Assembly (NCBI GenBank): GCA_946965045.2
Contig: OX337236.1
Location: 3,348,001-3,412,000, forward strand
Direction of reading: 5' to 3'
Length of the DNA: 64,000 nucleotides
Source: Epithemia pelagica
Lineage: Eukaryota > Bacillariophyta > Bacillariophyceae > Surirellales > Surirellaceae
The position numbers and the translations under genes were made by a program. Positions 53,907 through 62,769 of the stretch are shown here, in pieces; position 1 is the stretch's first letter, and every line of letters starts with the position of its first letter. The notes beneath the pieces are model-generated. The model was not told where the DNA came from and did no database searches. It saw only the letters and a list, made by a program, of their open reading frames with translations.

Positions 53907-55124
53907 ATGCCCACGACATTGAAAGAAGAAGCCTGGCAGTCGGGCCTTGTCCTTTCAGACGGGACAGCAGAATGGAATGAAAACGACTGGCCTCCTCTTA
54001 TGGGTGGATGGCGTTATCGTCATGCTACGGTTGTACTAGATCATCCCGATACGGACGGCAACGGCAACAACCCGAAGAGACAAACGGTCGTCGTGATGGG
54101 AGGACGTCAACAAGGTCAAGGCTATACCAAGTCCGTGCTTGTATTGAATTTAGCAGAATCAAACAAACAGTGGCGAGAAGGGCCATCCATGAACAAGGCA
54201 CGTTATGGACATGCCAGTGTTGTGTGCAATGGAGGTGTCTACGTGATGGGAGGATACACTGGATATTCAAGTTTGGATTGTATCGAACAAATAAATGCCA
54301 CCGATTTGCTCCAACTATCTTCGACATCAAGCAGCTCGAAGAAGAGCCATTGGACGACATTGACATGTCGCTTATCAACGAGACGATCAGGATGTGGTGC
54401 TGTTGCGGTTCACAACCGATATATTGTTGGGATGGGTGGCTACAACGGTCGCTTTTTGTCGTCGGTGGATATTATTGATACCAGGAACCACACTGTCACT
54501 CCGGGGCCAAGCATGGCTGTTCCTCGATCTTTTTGTGCCAGTGCGGTCATTGGACACCGCATCTTTGTCGTTGCAGGCCAAAACGAGAGTGGCTATCTTG
54601 ACTCGGTGGAGTATTTGGACTTCTCAAGGCCATGTGATCATGAACAAACAAAAAGGGGCATGGCTACCACATCGATTCCCTTCTTTTCCACTTGGATCAC
54701 TCATTCTCATTTGGTACTTTCCTATGCACCATATTCTTGTACAGTGGTTGCCGTGGGATCTTGTCTGGTGGTGGCGGGAGGATACGAATCATCCGTGGAG
54801 GTCTTGGATACGCATCACAACCGCATGTGGAATCTCCCTGGACTGCAAGAAGAACGATTGGGCTGCAGTATGGTCACTGTTACCAATCACGTTGCCGTGA
54901 TCGGCGGATGGTACAATCCGACCTGCGCGACATTGCCACTCATGGACAAACATACGTGGTGTTTTCGACGACTCTTTGAGCAGCAGCCCAACAAATGGTG
55001 TCTTTTTCGGGAAGGAAGGAATATCCAACATGCTGATATTTCACCCTTCTCCACCTCGGCATCAGCTCATAAACGAGCAAGGCCCGATACACGCCGTGGT
55101 GATGAAGACGAGGATGAAACTTGA
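53907..55124 (+). CDS. kelch-propeller protein
   Basis: The protein has 405 residues from MPTTLKEEAWQSG. The doublets are GG except the fourth, which is AG (IFVVAGQNE). Blades 3 and 4 (TRNHTVTPGPSMAVPRSF) match gene 61540 exactly over that run, the head matches 32336 and blade 5 matches 39397, a three-way mosaic. The linker after blade 4 (SRPCDHEQTKRGMATTS) is its own. The tail AHKRARPDTRRGDEDEDET is basic then acidic. It appears intact. Confidence 0.87.
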   Translation: MPTTLKEEAWQSGLVLSDGTAEWNENDWPPLMGGWRYRHATVVLDHPDTDGNGNNPKRQTVVVMGGRQQGQGYTKSVLVLNLAESNKQWREGPSMNKARYGHASVVCNGGVYVMGGYTGYSSLDCIEQINATDLLQLSSTSSSSKKSHWTTLTCRLSTRRSGCGAVAVHNRYIVGMGGYNGRFLSSVDIIDTRNHTVTPGPSMAVPRSFCASAVIGHRIFVVAGQNESGYLDSVEYLDFSRPCDHEQTKRGMATTSIPFFSTWITHSHLVLSYAPYSCTVVAVGSCLVVAGGYESSVEVLDTHHNRMWNLPGLQEERLGCSMVTVTNHVAVIGGWYNPTCATLPLMDKHTWCFRRLFEQQPNKWCLFREGRNIQHADISPFSTSASAHKRARPDTRRGDEDEDET

Positions 55125-56660
55125 AATTTGCAACGTTTTGCATGTATGTCCTAATATTGGCGGAACTATATAGCATTATCATTTTATTCTCAAACAGATG
55201 TTGTATTGTTTTCTTCATGGCATTGCGAACTATAGAGATATCATGTACACCGTTGTACTAGTAGAAAACGAAAGTTACGCTATCCGGCATGACACCGCAA
55301 ACAGGAGTGGAGCCAGGCCTTGGGTAGATGTTCATTGTCCATGGTACCATACCTCTCTGCTGGTGAATGAGTCAAGTTATCTTGCTGTGGAAGATTATGG
55401 TTGCGTGCCTGAAACACTAAGCGCAGCGACTCGTTTGGACGGTCGTCTTCGTTCCGACCATGCGTTGAATTGTGGGGCCCGGTCTTTCTATGGCCCATGC
55501 CTACGTGAGAGGACAGTACCCCGTCTCTCGGTGCTTGTGGTTTCGGGTGACAGAACCCTTTGGAATTTTTGCCACCAAAGTGTTCAATATTTCCTCCACT
55601 ACATCAACTATACTTTATCATGAGGTCAGCAATTTGCATGCGTCGATCCAGCAATCAGTCTCTCCGTAGTGGCTCGTTGACAGTCCATGGTTATCGGTCC
55701 ATGGGGATCCACAAGAACAATCGCAGTGTGCAAAGCTATGTCTTGCCCCTCAATGCCAGTTCCGCCGAAACCTTGTTGCACGACCCATTTCCGCCGAAAC
55801 CTTGTTGCACGACTACAGCACTGTCAAACAGCAGTGTTGGACATTGACCACTACAACGTTTGCGCCTGGACAACACCACCAAAACCAAGACCCATGCCGA
55901 TCATGGCTTGGCTGTCGTCCAACAGCAGTGTTGGACCTCGATGACTACCACAGTTGAGTCTCGTACCGAACTCAGCAGTACCAACAACAAAACCACGACG
56001 CCGATCATGTCTTGGCTGTAGTCTACTAGAGCTTGTTGTTGTTGTTTTGTTCTTCTTCTTCGTTGGATTCTGGTTGGTGTTGCTGCCTTGTCGTTCCACA
56101 CCAACACCCAGCTTGAATCTTTGTATGTATGAGACTTGAAGGGCCTTTCCCATGATCAATTCTTCACTACTCCAATCGGACGCGTCGGGAGGGAGTTGAA
56201 AAGCGTTCCATACTTCAATTCAAAGTACTACGCTTGTCGTCATCGGTGTAACTATCCTCTTGGTCCGACTTTAAGCATTCGTCGCAAACATGATGTTTCC
56301 ATTCATAGCTGTCGTCATATCCACCAGCCATGGTTTGGCACAGGGGAATGCTCCTCCTCTCTTTTGTCTTCCACATTTGTATGTACCTCCAATGGGGCGA
56401 CTTTGTTCTCGATTCAGGTCTTCATGGTGTCATGTCGAGAAAGGGTCCACATATCATTGGCGACCAGACCATGCGGTGCCACAACATAAAGAGATTTGAT
56501 CAATACGGGAGGAGGATTTTCGTTCCAAGAAAGAAATAAGCATACCATCGTCATCGTGCTCTTCTTCTTCTTCTTCTTCTTGTTGTTGTTGTTGTTTGTT
56601 ACACCAGACCTCCTGTTGCGAATCGAAAACCAAGGTGCGAATTCTAGCTTGTTGCGATCA
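55125..56660. repeat. R1 block, third copy
   Basis: This aligns with 503-1960. It contains an extra local duplication of TTCCGCCGAAACCTTGTTGC (near 55760 and 55790) and a TTC/TTG repeat tract at 56560-56600. No gene is seen. Confidence 0.6.
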
Positions 56661-58048
56661 CAGTTGTCGTTGAGTATGGTGTTCTTCTTTCGTCCAGTGT
56701 TTTATTCATCTTGTTAGAGTCCTCTTCCACGGGAGACATGAGAGCGAGTCACAGCAGAAAACGCTGCCAGAGGGCGCAACAGGTCAATCTCCGAAACCAA
56801 AGACGGCGACGACGGCGGCAGACACATTGTTGTGATGGTATCTTTTTTCGTTCGTTTCAATGGATATTCCCCCAAACTGTGATGTGGAGTCCCCCTCCCC
56901 CAAAATCTGGAGTCCCTTCCAGATCTTGGTCGCGGAATGAGGACAGGAATGGCTCGCAGGCGCGCCGACCGAGACGAACCCTGTCACTCTATCTCACAGG
57001 CGCGCCGACCGAGACGAGCAGTTCCACTCTTTCCTCTATTCGAAAAAGGAGAGGACAATTGACAATTGCTCTCGTCGCCAAGACGACCACTCTACAATAG
57101 AACCTACTGCCACACTCCATGGGAAACCATGGACTCATTCGTTACGAGCAATTTATGAGACTTTGCCAGTGACGAGGCATGTACGTCTCTTCTTCCTTTT
57201 CTTGGTGAAAGACTACGAAGATTGTCGCAAGGAAAAATACCAACCATATAAAGGCGCTTCGAATGAAATGGAACAAGGGAGAACAACAACGACCATTCCA
57301 CAAAAGCGGTAGCACCGAGGATGCAGAAGCGTTGACGATGCGTCATTCCTCATCCACAAAACTCCCTCTGCAAGCTTGTCTGCCTCCCCAAGACCCCACA
57401 TTGATGCTGGTGGTGTACAATCGTTGTTGGTGAGACTCTCTCGATCAACCAAGTGGTCCCTCCAGTTTGTCTTCTTCGCAACAAAATCCTAACGCTACAT
57501 GAGCAACAAGAAAAGAACCTGAGCGATCCACCATGGACCAATGCAAACAGGGTGATATCGAGTACTCTTCTGGTTTACCGCATTCATCCTCAGAAAGATC
57601 AGCAACGATTGGTACATGGAATCTCGTGTTTCGTGTAAACAACATCACCATCCCATGGATCCCTTTGTAAGAAAAGTAATTATGGTTATCGAAAGCAGAG
57701 GCTCGACAAGTAGGATTGCAAAGAGATCCTCTTGTCATGAGCGCCCACGAAGAACGAAAAACCTATGGATATGAGAAAGAACTGGATAGGAGCCATACAT
57801 ATCAGTGGTCGTCTGTCTCGTCATGAGGTTTATTTCGGTATCCAAAAACTTTTATGGAACTCGAAACAAGAATGCGTGATCATCGTCATTGCGTGGCTAC
57901 GGTCACGATTTGTCTCGTGACGAAAGCTCCTACCCCTCTTTGGTCCATCCATTTCGTCAAGTCAGTCGTGCTTCCAGTCCGCACCCATCAGAATCACAGG
58001 AGCAGAGCAAACCCTCTAACCACTAACACAATACACTGTCTCGGTCCT
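56661..58048 (+). repeat. R2 block before kelch 58081
   Basis: This is nearly identical to 43650-44986, with paired GGCGCGCC motifs at 56959 and 56999. It is part of a segmental duplication that extends into the kelch coding region. Confidence 0.6.
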
Positions 58049-58055
58049 CATAAAT
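58049..58055 (+). promoter_or_regulatory. CATAAAT start box of kelch 58081
   Basis: This is identical in sequence and 32-bp spacing to the box before gene 45019. Confidence 0.5.
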
Positions 58056-58080
58056 TTGCTGCTATTAATATTTTGGAGCA

Positions 58081-59451
58081 ATGAGCACGACACTGAAAGA
58101 ACAAGCATGGCAGTCGGGCCTTTTCTTATCGAAAGAGACAGCACAATGGAATGAAAATGATTGGCCTCCTCTCGAGGGTGGATGGCGCGACGAACATGCT
58201 ACAGTCGTACTAGATCATCCCGATACGGACAACGACAACAACATCAAGAGACAAACCGTCGTCGTGTTGGGTGGATATCAAGCAGTTCAGGGCAGTCTCG
58301 ATTCCATTCTTGTATTGAACGTGGCAGCGCCGGACAAGCACTGGCGAGAAGGGCCATCAATGAACAAGAGTCGTCGAGGACATGCCGCTGTTGGGTGCAA
58401 CGGAGGCGTCTATGTGATAGGAGGATACAATGGAAGATTATATTTAGATTGTATCGAAAGAATTGACGTAAAGGATTTGCTGCGATCATCTTCGACATCC
58501 AGCACCACACAAGAGAGCCCTTGGACGACATTGACATGTCGATTATCAACGGGACGGTTTGGATGTTGTGCTGCTGTGGTTCACAACCGATATATCGTTG
58601 TAATGGGTGGCTCTTACAACCATCGCTATTTGTCGTCGGTGGATATTATCGATACCAGCAATGACGCCGTCATTGCGGGACCATCCATGACTGCTCCACG
58701 ACAATGATGTGCCAGTGCCGTTATTGGCCACCGCATCTTTGTCGTTGGAGGCCGTAACGAAAACGGCCAACTTGACTCGGTGGAGTATTTGGACTTTGCA
58801 GAGGAGACACAAAACGACACTTTGTCAACAGTCATTTCCTTCTCATCCAGTTGGATCACCCATTCTGATTTGGGGCTTCCGAACCCTCGAGCTTATTGTG
58901 CAATGGTTGCCGTGGGATCTTGTCTTATTGTGGCCGGAGGAAGCCGTCAAACCGTGGAAGTGTTGGATACGCACCGCAACCGCGTTTGGAATCTCCCATC
59001 ACTCGGAAATGACCGCTTTGACTGCACTATGGTGGCTGTTGCCAATCAAGTTGCCGTGATTGGTGGTGGATTCAATCCTACCTGTGCGACATTACCGCTA
59101 CTGGACAAGAATTCGTGGTGTTTTCGACAACTCTGTGAGCAGCAGCCCAACGGATGGTATCATTCTCTTGAAGGTGCGGATATCCGAGATGAAGATATCT
59201 CACCCTTCTTCACATCGACACGAGCTCGTCAACGCGCAAGGTTCGATACTCACCGTGGTGACAAAGGGACAGATGAAGCCTCGACGTTTTGTTCTCAAGT
59301 CATTAACTTGTTTCTACGTTCCTTTGCAATCCTAGGACCTAGTAATTGGTTACTCAAAAGTAGAAAGAACATGTTGCAAGATAGAAGGTGCTTGTTTGTT
59401 GTCGATGGCGTGGAAGGAACGACCAAATTTTTGTGTCGCTACAAGTGGTAA
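58081..59451 (+). pseudogene. kelch gene with internal nonsense codon and lost stop
   Basis: The frame starts MSTTLKEQAWQSGLFL and reads blades 1-3 to SMTAPRQ, where TGA at 58705-58707 replaces the TGG of gene 45019. The same frame then stays open through blades 4-6 (IFVVGG, LIVAGG, VAVIGG). The usual TAG stop is TCG here, so the frame runs about 56 codons further, to 59451. The first 205 or so residues come from the 45019 lineage and blade 5 resembles 10113. It is either a pseudogene, a truncated three-blade product, or a readthrough gene; loss of function is most likely. Confidence 0.75.
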
Positions 59452-60920
59452 TGCCACCAGCATGGTTGTGCGACCGAGAGACAAGAATCTAGGGCTTTGT
59501 GGTGGCATCATGGGACACAGAGTCATCGTCCATGGATTGGTAGCTGTATGGCAGGGAGAAAGGGAAAGTTTCCCATCGATGTCGTAGTCAAGGGCAATCC
59601 GCTTTGTCCTCGCCATTTGGTGTTCCTGACGATTGAATAGTGCAGAGTAGTTCCCTTGTTCGTGACAGGGCAAATCCATACATTTTTCTTGACATGGCGG
59701 GTGCTGTGACTGTCAAGGGTGCTCCATCCTGTCGTTTCTTGGCTTGGGATGATGGTGTGACGACACAATTCTGCTGTGGACCACGACCATTGGCGAATCA
59801 TATTTGACCATCCAAACAATACCTGAAGAACGCCAAGGGAGACTCTCCGCGTTGGTTGATTGCGGTATTGGCAGGATTCTTGTCTGGGTTGAGTTGCGGA
59901 CCCTGTTGCATCGGTGTGTTCCTCCTCTGTATATGAACCTGGATAATGTTCTTGCTGTTCTGCTGCTGCTTCGGTGCTGGTGTTAACAACAACTCTTTGG
60001 TGAAAAAAGGATGGAACCAGTGTTTGCCCTACTACAAAAGTGGAAGACTCCGCATCGACTATTGGCCTTGCATGATTTCTCGTTTTGTTCGTTGGGTTGT
60101 GATTTGTTTTTTATAACACTCTGGTTCATGTTATTGTGGCTGGAGTTTGTGCCTTTGCTCGTGTTCTTGATGAGATGGGTGGTGCTTGGTTCCTCTTTCT
60201 TTGAACCACAAGTCACTCGACACGGTAAACAAAGTAGTTGCAGTGCTACTGTGTTGGTGGTTTCTGTTTGTGGTGCTGGTGGGCCGTGTTCAAAAATAAC
60301 CAACTGGTTGTGGAAGTCGTCATTTGGTCCATCAGTTTTCGTTGCAACGATCAAAACCCTTCATTCCTTAGCAGTGGAAATCACGAGAGGGAGGGCAAAG
60401 CGGGATGCCTCTGTTGTGCATGCGACAATTGTTGTTGTTTGGGTCCTGCTGAATTTGCTCTTCGTGTCGTGCTGCTCCACGAACGAGCAGGACGGCTGTT
60501 CCCATTGTTGTTGTTTGGGTGTAGCGGTGGTTGTTGTTCTTGTTGTTGTCGGCATTATCGTAGTACAATCGAATGACTGTGTTGCCATTGCTCCTTTCCC
60601 GCCACGAACCACGAGTTTCGACATCTGTTGGTCGTGCTCCTTGTATGGCTTGGTTCATGGTCTCTTGTGGTCAATGAATCCGACAAAAGGACGAAACGGG
60701 TGGATTCCAATGTCTGATGATGAGAGAAGCAGTACGACGAAAAACACGACAAGCGAAAACCTTGTGGACCTGATGTTGTCCGCTTCTCTGATGGTTCTTT
60801 TTGGAAATCGAGCATGGTTGGTTGGTTGCTGCTTCTCTACATTCCTCGTCCGTCGTCTTGTGAAGAACGAATCATTATTGATCGAGCAAAGATGGAATGG
60901 AACCGTCCTTGACAATTAAG
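59452..60920. repeat. R3 block, long form
   Basis: This resembles 7460-9130. Minus-strand pieces (QHVLSTFE at 59352, MSKLVVRGGKGA near 60600, QPTNHARFPKR near 60830) suggest a decayed convergent gene. A plus frame of 302 codons (60011-60919) is hydrophobic and not conserved in frame at 8300-9100, so it is not called. Confidence 0.4.
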
Positions 60921-61502
60921 GGGAAGGAAGGAGTCTCTGGACTGACGCAACTGGGTCGACAGTGGTTGAATTAAACTTGCTGCTGGTGCGATCGTCGTTT
61001 TGTGGCAGTGGAACGAGAAATTCATGGCCTTATCGGCACAGGTGCCAAATCCACCAATCGCGGTGCTTCGAGGATAGTTTTGTGCCGTATATCGAGACTG
61101 AAACCAGTCCATCCGCATTCTCTGATGTGAATTGAGACGCCAGGCACGAGACAATGCAATTCACATTCGTCAACAGTCCGGATGTACCCATAGTTGGAAT
61201 CCAATCCATGATGTTTTGTTTGTATTTGGGCAAAAGATGTGTGTGTGGTGTTATGTACGTACCCGACAAAAGCACTGGCTCGAAAGCTTCCACGTGTAGT
61301 AGTCAGACGCCTACCTCCGATCGCACATGAATGTAAGGGTAGGTCGCGTGTGTGTCGTGCTTTCTGTTTTCTAACCACTGAGTCACTAATCCTCATGATT
61401 CCCCCGCTGGGGCTTAGAGTATAGTACTCTTCTTTTTCCAGTCCACACCCATCCGAGCAGCCCACTGCAATCAACACAGTCAGTGTGTGCTCCTTTGATC
61501 CT
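60921..61502. other. leader of kelch 61540
   Basis: A minus frame of 151 codons (61022-61477; CELHCLVPGVSIHIRECG in its middle) covers most of the stretch. A short part near 61330-61420 matches 38300-38400. I cannot decide whether the frame is coding. Otherwise nothing is seen before the CATAAAT box. Confidence 0.35.
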
Positions 61503-61509
61503 CATAAAT
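61503..61509 (+). promoter_or_regulatory. CATAAAT start box of kelch 61540
   Basis: CATAAATGCGCTGCGGTCAA lies 37 bp before the ATG, the longest spacing of the ten. Confidence 0.5.
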
Positions 61510-61539
61510 GCGCTGCGGTCAACAAAAGGAAGACTGAGC

Positions 61540-62769
61540 ATGACTCTGAAAGAACAAGCATGGCAGTCGGGCCTTTTCCTTTCAGACGAGACAGCAGAAT
61601 GGAATGAAAACGACTGGCCTCCTCTTCAGGGTGGATGGCGTTATCTTCATGCTACGGTCGTACTCGATCATCTCGACAAGGAACTCCACAACGACAACAA
61701 CAACGGACAAACTGTTGTCGTGTTGGGAGGACATCAACAAGGTCAAGGTGATGTCAATTCCGTTCTGTTATTGAATCTGGCAGACCCAGACATGCAATGG
61801 CGAGAGGGTCCGCCCATGAACAAGAGTCGTGAAGGACATGCCGCTGCTGTGTGCAACGGAGCCGTCTACGTGATGGGAGGATACGATGAAGGTCCATTGG
61901 ATTCTATTGAGCGAATCGATGCCAATGATTTGCTGCAATCACCCTTAACAACCAGCAACAAACATGAGACGCATTGGACGACATTGACATGTCGCTTATC
62001 AACGACAAGAAATGGATGTTGTGCTGTTGCGGTGCACAACCGATACATTGTTGTAATGGGTGGATGGGATGGAAGGCAAAGGTTGTCGTCGGTGGATATT
62101 ATTGATACCAGGAACCACACTGTCACTCCGGGGCCAAGCATGGCTGTTCCTCGATCTTTTTGTGCCAGTGCGGTCATTGGACACCGCATCTTTGTCGTTG
62201 GAGGCCAAAACACTGATGACTATCTTGACTCGGTGGAGTATTTGGACTTTGCAACACCCTCTGACAATGATGAGACAAAAAAGAAGACTGGATCAACATT
62301 CATTTCCTTATCGTCCACCTGGACCACTCATTCTGATTTAGTGCTTTCCAATGCACGAAGTTCTTGTGCAATGGTTGCCGTGGGATCTTGTCTGGTTGTG
62401 GCAGGAGGATGGGGCAATTCAAACGTGGAAGTCTTGGATACGAACCGCAACCGCGTGTGGAATCTTCCACCATTCGGAAATCACCGTGCTGGATGCAATA
62501 TGGTGACTGTTGCCAATCAAGTTGCCGTTATAAGTGGCTTTGGCAATCTTTCCTGTGCAACATTTGGAATAATCGACAAGAATACGTGGTGTTTTCGTCG
62601 TCTCTGTGAACAGCAATCGAACGGATGGTATCATTCTCTTGAAGGTACGGGTATCCATGATACTGATATGTCACCCTTTTTTTCCTCGACATCCGGGTGT
62701 CTTTTGGGGGAAGGAATGAATATCCAACATGCTGATATTTCGAGCAAGGCCGGAGACACGCCGTGGTGA
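61540..62769 (+). CDS. kelch-propeller protein with chimeric C-terminus
   Basis: The protein has 409 residues starting MTLKEQAWQSGLFL, two codons shorter at the start than its sisters. Five doublets are GG and the sixth is SG. Blades 3 and 4 are shared with 53907. After HSLEGTGIHDTDMSPF the end switches to LLGEGMNIQHADIS, which is the equivalent region of the 53907 type, so two alternative ends are joined head to tail. A frame change then removes the KRAR patch (ends GDTPW). The propeller is complete. Confidence 0.83.
   Translation: MTLKEQAWQSGLFLSDETAEWNENDWPPLQGGWRYLHATVVLDHLDKELHNDNNNGQTVVVLGGHQQGQGDVNSVLLLNLADPDMQWREGPPMNKSREGHAAAVCNGAVYVMGGYDEGPLDSIERIDANDLLQSPLTTSNKHETHWTTLTCRLSTTRNGCCAVAVHNRYIVVMGGWDGRQRLSSVDIIDTRNHTVTPGPSMAVPRSFCASAVIGHRIFVVGGQNTDDYLDSVEYLDFATPSDNDETKKKTGSTFISLSSTWTTHSDLVLSNARSSCAMVAVGSCLVVAGGWGNSNVEVLDTNRNRVWNLPPFGNHRAGCNMVTVANQVAVISGFGNLSCATFGIIDKNTWCFRRLCEQQSNGWYHSLEGTGIHDTDMSPFFSSTSGCLLGEGMNIQHADISSKAGDTPW

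Noticed and set aside
60011-60919. Plus-strand frame of 302 codons with several hydrophobic stretches, possible membrane protein
   Set aside because: The paralogous block at 8300-9100 does not keep this frame, composition follows GTTGTTGTT-type repeats, and minus-strand pieces in the same DNA are the ones that recur.
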